A stretch of DNA of 41,433 bases from an uncultured Lachnospiraceae bacterium (GTDB lineage Bacteria; Bacillota; Clostridia; Lachnospirales; Lachnospiraceae): positions 1 to 41,433 of the forward strand of contig CANQDT010000021.1 in assembly GCA_947593735.1 (NCBI GenBank). Direction: 5' to 3'. The first letter of the stretch is position 1. The number at the start of each line of letters is the position of its first letter. The notes under the pieces were generated by a model that worked only from the letters and a program-made list of their open reading frames with translations, did not search any database and was not told the DNA's origin. Shown in pieces: positions 7,086 through 14,363 of the stretch. A program made the position numbers and the translations under genes.

Positions 7086-9002
7086 ATGAAAAAATGCACA
7101 AAAAGATGGATTGGCGTCACGCTCGCTTTTCTTCTGACCGTTCCAGCGATAGGGGGGGGTCAGGCGAAGGCAGCCCTGAATGACGTTATTTCAGTCCAGC
7201 CAAGTATTCATCTTACGTTCGATAACAGTGACACAGCGAATACAGGTTCTGCAGACGATGTGGCGGTAACACCAAGGACGGTAGGCGCTGGGGAGAATGT
7301 ATCCTACGTAGAAGGATTAAACGGTGGTAAGGCGCTTAAGCTGAGCGGCACTGACGCAAACAATGGGAATTATCTGGAGATTGTGAAAGAGAAAGCGCTT
7401 GATTCTGCCGCAACAGGACTTACTTTTGTAGCTACTTATAACATTCAGAAATTCGAGGACTGGAGTCGTGTATTTGATTTTGGTAGTGGCGACAAGAACT
7501 ATGTTTTCTTTTGCCCAAACGGTGATGGTAGGGAGGACAAAAATAAAGTACGCGCAGAAGTGTTTAATGGATCGCAAGTCACGATTAACAGAGTCCCGGG
7601 ATGCAGACCCGATGAATGGTATCATGTTGCGGTAACGGTGGGAGAATCTTCTATTAAACTGTTTTTAAATGGAAAAAAGATTGATGAACAATCTGCTCCG
7701 GAATGGAATGGAACGATTGGATATCTGGGGAAATCTCAATATATTAATGATCAATATTTTAATGGACTGATTGATGATTTCCGGGTATATGAGAGCGTAC
7801 TGACCGAAAACCAGATCCGTACACTGTATTATAATTCAGGTACGGTTGACAGGGAAGCTGCGGTGAAGGAACCGATCGCATCTTTTGACTTTGAAACAGC
7901 TGCGGAAGATGGTTATTACGTCGGCGCAAAAGCTGTGGCAAAAGAGATGGCAAAAAATGCGACAAAACCTGTCATAGAAGATACGCAAATTAACGGCAGA
8001 TCAACCAAGGCGATCAAACTGGATGACAAAGCATATTTGCAGTTATTTGATGATAAAGCATCGGATAGCTTTACCGGCTTAAATGGACTGGATGGAGTTA
8101 CGGTTAGTTATTGGGAAAATACATTTGGAAATGATAAAGATGCATCATGGAGCTTTTTTGCCAGAGGAGAAAAGTCTATCGCGGCAGGAATCCTTGACGG
8201 AGATACCTGGAGCGACGGGGAGGGCAGACATTATCTTGGGTTTATCTCAAGATGGTCCTCCGCGCGATTAGAGAAGCAAAATGGTGCTAATAATGGCAGT
8301 ACGACAACAGGACTGCCAACCGGATGGAGATATGTGACTCTTGTTTATGATAAATCATGTGCGAGCTTATACATAAATGGAGAAGAAAAAGGGCGTGTAC
8401 AGGAATCATCTTCGATATCTGAATTGCTTGGAAGCAAGCAGGAAGTATATTTGGGATGCGCGCCTACATGGAAGTTTGAAGGTTCCAAAGTATATCTGGA
8501 TGATGTGACGATATATCCTCAGGCTATGAACGGATATCAGGTTTCTGCTATATATCAGAAACAGATGGGGAATACCAACCGGGTAGTAGTAAAAGATGTT
8601 GATGGGAGTACGGTGAACGAACAGTATGTGGCAAACGACAAAGTTGTTGTCTGCAAATCTGACACACCTGTCGCATGGACGATCAACGGCGAGACGCTTG
8701 CGATCGGTAAGACGTTCCGGCATGTCGTGACCGGAGACGTGACGATCGAGGCAGTTGACCCGGCAGGAAAAGAAGCGGACGGCGTAGCGGTACAAGAAGG
8801 AACACAGTCTTCGGACGACCAGTATCAGTTCGTCGCAAACTATGGCGTGAACACGAAGGGCAACATTACGTTTACCTTTGTCAGTGGCGCCTATAAGGCG
8901 GTAAAGGAAGTACCGGTAGGGGATTATGCCGGGAAACAGGTTGAATTTACAGTTAATACCGGCGGTAAGACGATCGACTATGTCGTGGCGCAAAAGAAGT
9001 GA
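7086..9002 (+). CDS. Secreted double-LamG (concanavalin-like) binding protein with shared C-terminal domain; in-frame G8 tract
   Basis: 638 residues. The start at 7086 has AAGGAG 9 bases upstream; an ATG at 7079 in another frame is only 2 bases from it. The signal peptide (MKKCTKRW, hydrophobic core) ends near a Gly-Gly-Gly coded by a run of eight G, then QAKA/AL. Two LamG/concanavalin-like lectin domains cover about residues 35-255 and 262-495 (markers: DEWYHVAVTV, FNGLIDDFRVYE, GWRYVTLVYD). The tail domain spans about 498-638. No glycosidase domain is visible, so it is probably a carbohydrate-binding surface protein. The LamG part looks more AT-rich than the flanking genes, while the tail matches them, which suggests that heads of different origin were joined to a common tail. 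Confidence 0.88.
   Translation: MKKCTKRWIGVTLAFLLTVPAIGGGQAKAALNDVISVQPSIHLTFDNSDTANTGSADDVAVTPRTVGAGENVSYVEGLNGGKALKLSGTDANNGNYLEIVKEKALDSAATGLTFVATYNIQKFEDWSRVFDFGSGDKNYVFFCPNGDGREDKNKVRAEVFNGSQVTINRVPGCRPDEWYHVAVTVGESSIKLFLNGKKIDEQSAPEWNGTIGYLGKSQYINDQYFNGLIDDFRVYESVLTENQIRTLYYNSGTVDREAAVKEPIASFDFETAAEDGYYVGAKAVAKEMAKNATKPVIEDTQINGRSTKAIKLDDKAYLQLFDDKASDSFTGLNGLDGVTVSYWENTFGNDKDASWSFFARGEKSIAAGILDGDTWSDGEGRHYLGFISRWSSARLEKQNGANNGSTTTGLPTGWRYVTLVYDKSCASLYINGEEKGRVQESSSISELLGSKQEVYLGCAPTWKFEGSKVYLDDVTIYPQAMNGYQVSAIYQKQMGNTNRVVVKDVDGSTVNEQYVANDKVVVCKSDTPVAWTINGETLAIGKTFRHVVTGDVTIEAVDPAGKEADGVAVQEGTQSSDDQYQFVANYGVNTKGNITFTFVSGAYKAVKEVPVGDYAGKQVEFTVNTGGKTIDYVVAQKK
7152..7159 (+). repeat. Poly-G tract (G8), in frame
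   Basis: Eight consecutive G at the end of the signal peptide, coding Gly-Gly-Gly. With this length the reading frame is intact. Loss or gain of one G would stop translation shortly after the signal peptide. Confidence 0.85.
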
Positions 9003-9022
9003 CGGAAAGGAGAGTCAGGACA

Positions 9023-9181
9023 ATGAAAAAGGAATATCGTAAACCGGAATTTCAGGTTGCTGCATTGGCAGCGGAAGATATATGCGCGTCCGGGGTCCCT
9101 CAGCCGGAAAAAGTGAGCGCGACCATCACGATTTCAAGCGGGGATTGGGAGCTGGACGAAGGAGTCGTTGATATTTTCTGA
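9023..9181 (+). CDS. Mini-protein 2 of the secreted-protein cassette (unknown function)
   Basis: 52 residues, almost the same as mini-protein 1; the first 28 residues differ only at one position (Val to Ala). Start at 9023 with GGAAAGGAG upstream, 20 bases after the stop of the double-LamG gene. The single Cys in EDICASG, the ITIS segment and the GVVDIF end are all kept. Repetition of the same spacing, ribosome site and sequence argues for a real translated gene coupled to the large gene before it. Confidence 0.8.
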   Translation: MKKEYRKPEFQVAALAAEDICASGVPQPEKVSATITISSGDWELDEGVVDIF

Positions 9182-9217
9182 TCGGATAGTCCGGCGATAA
9201 CCGAATAAGCGAAAGAG

Positions 9218-9259
9218 AAAGGGAGATTGTCATGCGGATACGCATTTCAGTCTCCCTTT
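9218..9259 (+). terminator. Terminator after cassette 2
   Basis: AAAGGGAGA (9218-9226) pairs perfectly with TCTCCCTTT (9251-9259), with an inner ATGCG/CGCAT pair. It is a close copy of the hairpin at 6895. Compensating changes between the copies keep the stem paired. Confidence 0.68.
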
Positions 9260-9320
9260 GCGTTGCGGCATGACTTCCGGAACTCCCCGGCATAGGGCGA
9301 CAGTCAAAAAAGTTAGAAAG

Positions 9321-9373
9321 TCCATGTTTTATATCACTTTTTCCATATAAAAAAAGAGCGGATGTGATAAAAT
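9321..9373 (+). promoter_or_regulatory. Activator-type promoter C (TCCATG/TCCATA direct repeats)
   Basis: TCCATG at 9321-9326 and TCCATA at 9342-9347, 21 bases apart, then 20 bases to TAAAAT at 9368-9373, with no -35. The leader to the gene start at 9469 is about 90 bases, longer than in cassette 2. Confidence 0.65.
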
Positions 9374-9468
9374 GAAATCAGTACTATTTGGGAGCGGAAG
9401 AAACGTCCATGCTTTCGGATATTGCGGCAGAGTAGAAAAAACATATTTTAGAAAAGGAGCGATGCAGT

Positions 9469-11401
9469 ATGAAAAAAATGTGGAAGAGATGGATCGGCAT
9501 CACGCTCGCTTTTCTGCTGGCGGTTCCCACGCTAGGGGGGTCATGCGAAAGCGGTAGATGACGACGGATTGTTCCTGCATTATGATTTTTCCAGCGCATC
9601 AGTGGCGGACACGACGGTTACGGATGTGAGTGAAAATGGGAATGATGGAACGATCGTGGGAGGATGTACGGCAAACAATGGATATATGACCTTTCCAGGA
9701 GGCGATGGAAGTGCGAATAATTACGTCAGTATGCCTGTGATCGACTGGACGAAGTATGGCGCGGTCACGATCTCCATTGACCTGAAGCAAAATGTAGATC
9801 AGGGCAATTATTTTACATATGGATTTTGTAAAACAGAGAAAAGAAATTCTCCTGATCCGGCGGGATATATGTTTTTGAACGCTAACCGTCCGGATAATGC
9901 GGGAGCCAGATTCGCGATAACCTCATCCGCATGGCGGAATGAAGAGGAAGTCGTCGCGCCGTCTGTGATGAGAGGGCAATGGTCCCATATCGTTGTAACA
10001 ATCGATGGGAAGAACGCGAAGATCTACAAGGACGGCAAATTTGTTGCGGAGAACTCCTGGGGTATGTCATTTACCGACCTTGGGACGACCGAATACAACT
10101 GGCTCGCAAGATCGCCGTACGGCGGCGACTGGTATTGGGCGGGCGATATCTCGGATTTCCGGATCTATGGCACCGCGTTAAGCGAACAAAAAGTAGAAGC
10201 GCTGTATCAGGAAGTGGAAGCGGATAGAGAAAGTCTCTTCCCGGAGCATCCGTTAAATTCGACAATCGAGTCCGGCGAGGGAACTGTTCAATATCTGAAA
10301 GATGGCAAGCCGGTTTCGAGTGCGCATGAGTCGGCGCCGGTTACGCTGCGTGTCGAGGCGGCGGACGGATACGAGATCGGTAAGATCGAGTGGAACGGCG
10401 GTTTGCAAAACGCGTCCGGTTCTTCGTTTTCTTCCGAGTTTACAGTAGGCAGTGACAGCAATGTCAGGGTATGGTTTGATCCCACGGATGATAAGCTGAC
10501 AATGAAGCAGATCAGCGAGTCGGAACGGGAAGGAATGAATTATGTAACGCCCGGTACCGGGGTGGATGGCTCATGGGACAATTATTTAACGGACGGCGAT
10601 GCCAAAACATTTACGGATATCAGCGGAATCGGAACGTATTATGTGTTTGATGCGGGAGAGAACGCAAAGTTCCGCCTGTCTTCGGTGATCATGTATTCGA
10701 GAGAAGATTTTGCGGGGAGGCTTTTCTTCACTCTGTGGGGAGCAGATTCGCTTGAGAGCATCAAAACACATGGAACAGAGGGATCCGACTGCAAACAGAT
10801 GAAAGATTCGTCTGGCGGGACTACATTTGGCGGCGGATCGGCGAATGGAAACAATCATACTGGAAATTCCAGGGTGGAATATGATCTGTCAGGGAATCCG
10901 TCCTGCCGGTATGTAGTTTTACAGTGTGAAAATGAAAGACCCACGGCGGCAGGGGAGATCAAATTCTATGGCAAGATTGTTCCGACCCACCATGTGACGA
11001 TCAAACAGGGCGAGCAGATGATCGAGGAAGATGTAGAAGACGGAAAAGTGGTCGTCTGCTCATCCGATACTCCGGTTGCGTGGACGATTGATGGTAAGAC
11101 GCTTGCGATCGGCAAGAAGTTCCGACACATCGTGACCGGCGACGTGACAATCGAGGCAGTTGACCCGGCAGGAAAAGAAGCGGACGGCGTAGCGGTACAA
11201 GAAGGAACGCAGTCTTCGGACGACCAGTATCAGTTCGTCGCGAACTATGGTGCGAATACGACCGGCAACATTACGTTTACCTTTGTCAGTGGCGCCTATA
11301 AGGCGGTAAAGGAAGTACCGGTAGGGGATTATGCCGGGAAACAGGTTGAATTTACAGTTAATACCGGCGGTAAGACGATCGACTATGTCGTGGCGCAATA
11401 G
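9469..11401 (+). CDS. Secreted LamG-discoidin binding protein with shared C-terminal domain; frameshifted at a G6 tract
   Basis: The ATG at 9469 lies 9 bases after AAGGAG and starts a signal peptide almost the same as that of cassette 2 (MKKMWKRWIG). A run of six G (9535-9540) puts it out of frame, with a stop after 30 codons. Five or eight G would restore GHAKAVDDD and the open frame to 11401. The downstream frame codes a LamG/concanavalin-like domain (about residues 35-250; GQWSHIVVTIDGK, WAGDISDFRIYG), a linker, an F5/8 type C (discoidin/CBM32-like) domain (about 320-500) and the shared tail. There is no catalytic domain. The tail ends two codons earlier than in cassette 2 because of a TAG at 11399. 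It is either phase-off or carries a sequence error; the long intact frame argues against simple decay. Confidence 0.82.
9535..9540 (+). repeat. Poly-G tract (G6), out of frame
   Basis: Six consecutive G at the same point of the signal peptide where cassette 2 has eight. The frame requires a tract length of 5 or 8. The difference of two bases from the paralogue is what slippage would give. Confidence 0.8.
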
Positions 11402-11427
11402 AAGTGACGGAAAGGAGAGTCAGGTCA

Positions 11428-11586
11428 ATGAAAAAGGAATATCGTAAACCGGAATTTCAGGTTGCTGCGTTGGCAGCGGAAGATATATGCGCGTCCGGCG
11501 TCCCTCAGCCGGAAAAAGTGAGCGCGAATATCACGATTTTAGATGGCGATTGGGAGCTGGATGAAGGAGTCGTTGATATTTTCTGA
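11428..11586 (+). CDS. Mini-protein 3 of the secreted-protein cassette (unknown function)
   Basis: 52 residues, start at 11428 after GGAAAGGAG. It is identical to mini-protein 2 except in the middle, where ATITISSGD becomes ANITILDGD. The Cys, the KPEFQV start and the GVVDIF end are unchanged. The upstream large gene is out of frame here, so this mini-gene may suffer polarity when that gene is off. Confidence 0.8.
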   Translation: MKKEYRKPEFQVAALAAEDICASGVPQPEKVSANITILDGDWELDEGVVDIF

Positions 11587-11618
11587 TCTTGAAAAAATCT
11601 GATTTTCTGAGAAGAAAC

Positions 11619-11656
11619 GGGGAGAAGACTGTCAGGCAGGCGGTCTTCTCTCTTTT
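11619..11656 (+). terminator. Terminator after cassette 3
   Basis: AGAAGACTG (11623-11631) pairs with CGGTCTTCT (11641-11649), followed by CTCTTTTG. It differs from the terminators of cassettes 1 and 2 but is nearly the same as the one after cassette 4 at 14082. Confidence 0.72.
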
Positions 11657-11698
11657 GTATATGGAACCGGAGGAACGTTTCGGAAAAAATCAGAAAAG

Positions 11699-11763
11699 TC
11701 AATATTGTTTTCATAATTGCCAATATCCTTATAGTTGTCATTGATACAGAGTGGTATGATAAT
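11699..11763 (+). promoter_or_regulatory. Promoter region of cassette 4, variant direct repeats
   Basis: TCAATA (11699) and CCAATA (11720) are again 21 bases apart and resemble the TCCATA half-sites of the neighbouring promoters, with changes. The following promoter is different: TTGTCA at 11735-11740, a 17-base spacer and GATAAT at 11758-11763 give a usable sigma-A pair. This gene may therefore be less dependent on the activator. Confidence 0.5.
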
Positions 11764-11791
11764 AAAAAAGGACAAACAGCAGGAGGGGAAA

Positions 11792-13870
11792 ATGATGATT
11801 GGGAAACAATGTGGAAAATTGGCTGCGGCTGTGCTTTCCGCCGCGTTGGCGCTTTCCGGGCTGCCGGCATCGCTGGCTGTCCGTGCGGCAGAGAAGAAGA
11901 CGGTTACTTATGAGGATATCCGTCCATTCTATTCTGTTGACTGCGGGGATTTCGATGTGACGACGCCTCCGGCGGGAGAAGACTTTGGAAAATACCAGAG
12001 CGTGACCGAACAGGTGTACGGCAGGGACGCACAGACGGGACACACCTGGGGAATCGTGGACGATTACGGGGTCGAACCGCCGGTTGCAAATAAGGAGCAG
12101 AGCAATGGAAAAGGCATCCGGACCGACTGGACCTGGGCGCATGAAAATGGCGGATGGACCGTGGATTCTCCGAAGACATCTACGAACCGGTATACAAAGA
12201 ACCAGTATGAAAACATGGCGACATTTGGGGACGAAAGGAAGCTGGATTACACGTTTGAACTTCCGTCGGGCAATACGTATGACGTGGAACTGATGTGCGT
12301 GGATCCGTGGACAAATGTGTCTCTGCATCCGACGGTATGGCTGAATCAGGGAAAAGAGGACGAGGTATCGTTTGCCCCGATTCAGGTTAAGACGGTACAG
12401 AGCCAGCAGATCGCGCTGAAAGAGGATACACTTGCAGTCAGTTTCCGCGGGACGGGAAGTGATACCGCTGCGATCAATGTCGCCTATATCCAGATCACCG
12501 ACGCGCGGTATACGGATTTGTACCGGTGTTATCAGGCGGTAGCGATCGACAGCCAGATCGGCAGTAATTTTACATTGCCGAAAGGAACAGACGGCTGCGT
12601 CGTGACATGGACGTCGGACGGCGGCGCGATTTCCATTCAGGGCGATCAGGCGATTGTCGCCCGGACGGACAGCGAACAGAATGTCCGCCTGACCGCGGAA
12701 ATTTCCAATGACGAATATGTGGTAGAGAAGCAATTTTCGATTACCGTACCGGCAGAGGAAGATGTGGAGCCGGCAGTGTCGTTTGATTTTGAAGAGCAGT
12801 CTCCGGATGGATATTTTGACGGACACGGCGCGGTCGCCAAACTGTTCAACAATCCTGTCGTTGAGCAGGAATCTGTGAATGGGAGAACGTCGCAGGTCGT
12901 CAAGCTGCGGAACCAGGCGTATTTGCAGCTGCTTGACGGTGTGGACGCGGAGCAGTATTCCGGGCTGAACGGCGTGGACGGCGTGACGGTCAGCTTCTGG
13001 GAAAATGCGCAGGGGAATACCGTAAGCTGGAATTTCTTCGCGCGGGGCGAAAGGTCGATCAACGCGGGAACCGGCGAGGGAAGCGGACAGCGGCATTATA
13101 TTGCCTATGATGGAAGAAAAGCACAGGGAAGAATTGAAAAACAGAACGGGAATAGAAACCATGGAGCGGATATCAGAAATATGCCGGAAGGATGGCGGTA
13201 TGTGACCCTGATCTATTCGGAAAACGGAGCCAGCATATATGTGAATGGCAGGCTGGCGGGCGAGTATACGGATCATACCCCGCTTTCCCAGATCCTCGGC
13301 GGTAAGCAGGACGCGTATCTGGGACATTCGCCGACATGGAACAATGAGTACTCCGATGTATGGCTTGATGATGTAGAGATTTATACGCAGGCGCTGTCCG
13401 CGATACAGGCGGAAGACCTGTATGAAAGAGAGAGCGGGAGCCGGCACCAGGTCACGATCAGAGATATGGACGGCAAAGAACAGCATATCTTTGCGGAAAC
13501 CAACGAGGTTGTCGTCTGTTCGTCCGACCGGATGGCTGCCTGGACGATCAACGGCGTGACGCTCGCAATCGGCAAGACGTTCCGGCATATCGTGACCGGA
13601 GATGTGACGATCGAGGCGCTTGATCCGGCAGGAAAAGAAGCGGACGGCGTAGCGGTGGAAGAAGGAACGCAGCAGCCGGACGGCAGGTATCAGTTTGTCG
13701 CGAACTACGGCGCGGGGACGACCGGCAAGACCGTCACGTATACATTTGTCAGCGATGACAGACACAAGGCAGAGAAAATCGTAACGGATGATTATGCCGG
13801 GAGACAGGTTCAGTTTACAGTCGAAACCGGTGGTAAGACGATCAGATATGTCGTGGCAAGGTGCAAGTGA
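11792..13870 (+). CDS. Secreted malectin-like / Ig-like / LamG protein with shared C-terminal domain
   Basis: 692 residues from the ATG at 11792, which follows GGAGGGG; there is no poly-G tract. Signal peptide to about residue 33 (core AAAVLSAALALSG). Residues about 35-237 form a galactose-binding/malectin-like module beginning YEDIRPFYSVDCGDFDVTT, very similar to the N-terminus of the GH127 gene downstream. About 240-325 is a bacterial Ig-like domain (VVTWTSDGGAISIQGDQAI). About 328-548 is a LamG domain (GVTVSFWENAQGN, GWRYVTLIYSENGASIYVNG) related to the second LamG of cassette 2. The shared tail follows, then the mini-gene. There is no catalytic domain. It seems to be a mosaic joining a GH127-type head to a cassette-type tail. 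Confidence 0.88.
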   Translation: MMIGKQCGKLAAAVLSAALALSGLPASLAVRAAEKKTVTYEDIRPFYSVDCGDFDVTTPPAGEDFGKYQSVTEQVYGRDAQTGHTWGIVDDYGVEPPVANKEQSNGKGIRTDWTWAHENGGWTVDSPKTSTNRYTKNQYENMATFGDERKLDYTFELPSGNTYDVELMCVDPWTNVSLHPTVWLNQGKEDEVSFAPIQVKTVQSQQIALKEDTLAVSFRGTGSDTAAINVAYIQITDARYTDLYRCYQAVAIDSQIGSNFTLPKGTDGCVVTWTSDGGAISIQGDQAIVARTDSEQNVRLTAEISNDEYVVEKQFSITVPAEEDVEPAVSFDFEEQSPDGYFDGHGAVAKLFNNPVVEQESVNGRTSQVVKLRNQAYLQLLDGVDAEQYSGLNGVDGVTVSFWENAQGNTVSWNFFARGERSINAGTGEGSGQRHYIAYDGRKAQGRIEKQNGNRNHGADIRNMPEGWRYVTLIYSENGASIYVNGRLAGEYTDHTPLSQILGGKQDAYLGHSPTWNNEYSDVWLDDVEIYTQALSAIQAEDLYERESGSRHQVTIRDMDGKEQHIFAETNEVVVCSSDRMAAWTINGVTLAIGKTFRHIVTGDVTIEALDPAGKEADGVAVEEGTQQPDGRYQFVANYGAGTTGKTVTYTFVSDDRHKAEKIVTDDYAGRQVQFTVETGGKTIRYVVARCK

Positions 13871-13887
13871 CGGAAAGGAGAAGCAGA

Positions 13888-14049
13888 ATGAAAAAGAAAG
13901 AATATAGCAAACCGGAATCAAAGATCGAGGCTTTGATGACAGAAGAACTTTGCGCGTCCGGCGTCCTTCAGCCGGAAAAAGTAAACGCGACCATCACGAT
14001 TTCAAGTGGAGATTGGGAGCCGGATGATGGAGTCGTTGATATTTTCTGA
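13888..14049 (+). CDS. Mini-protein 4 of the secreted-protein cassette (unknown function)
   Basis: 53 residues from the ATG at 13888, with GGAAAGGAG upstream. It is the most diverged of the four: MKKKEYSKPESKIEALMTE at the start, but ELCASGV, QPEKV, ATITISSGDWE and the GVVDIF end remain. Changes are concentrated in the N-terminal third, while the Cys-Ala-Ser-Gly and the C-terminal part are conserved, so the latter are probably the functional parts. Confidence 0.8.
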   Translation: MKKKEYSKPESKIEALMTEELCASGVLQPEKVNATITISSGDWEPDDGVVDIF

Positions 14050-14081
14050 TCTTGGAAAAATCAGATTTCTTGAGAAGAAAC

Positions 14082-14119
14082 GGGGAGAAGACTGTCAGGC
14101 AGGCGGTCTTCTCTCCTTT
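14082..14119 (+). terminator. Terminator after cassette 4
   Basis: GAGAAGACTG pairs with CGGTCTTCTC, followed by TCCTTTG. This is a close copy of the terminator at 11619, including the loop TCAGGCAGG. Confidence 0.72.
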
Positions 14120-14162
14120 GTATATGCCGGGTTTTTGCGTGAATGGGAAGAATATTTATTTC

Positions 14163-14216
14163 TCCATGTTTTACAGCAATTTCTCCATAGAACAGCAAGA
14201 ACGCCAGTGATATAAT
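14163..14216 (+). promoter_or_regulatory. Activator-type promoter D (TCCATG/TCCATA direct repeats)
   Basis: TCCATG at 14163-14168 and TCCATA at 14184-14189, 21 bases apart, then 21 bases to TATAAT at 14211-14216. It has the same architecture as promoters A to C although the flanking sequence differs, which supports a conserved binding site rather than simple duplication. It drives the GH127 gene. Confidence 0.66.
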
Positions 14217-14327
14217 ATGAACACTTGGCGAGGTTCTTTCGAGCCTAGTGAGAATATATGCCTGGGAGCTTAGCGAGGTTTTTAACGAGCTTAGCGGAAA
14301 GGTATAATAGGAACACTTGGCGAGGTA
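14211..14327 (+). repeat. Repeated leader with duplicated -10 box upstream of the GH127 gene
   Basis: This is most of the 314-base gap between cassette 4 and the GH127 gene. The segment TATAATATGAACACTTGGCG (14211) recurs at 14303 with one change, 92 bases later. Between them lie related units on the theme CTTAGCGAGG...CGAGCTTAGCG (14222-14250 and 14265-14297), the first an imperfect hairpin. The second TATAAT has no clear -35. The units look like a short interspersed repeat that has carried or copied the promoter -10 and the transcript start. Confidence 0.6.
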
Positions 14328-14363
14328 GTTATGGTCGTATCGGAAAAAGAAGGAGGAAGAAGT

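Noticed and set aside
9372-9557. 61-codon frame starting just after the -10 box before cassette 3
   Set aside because: There is no ribosome site, the start is at or before the expected transcript start, and the real signal-peptide frame overlaps it.
14211-14327. CRISPR array
   Set aside because: The units are irregular, without spacers of constant length, and no cas genes are near.
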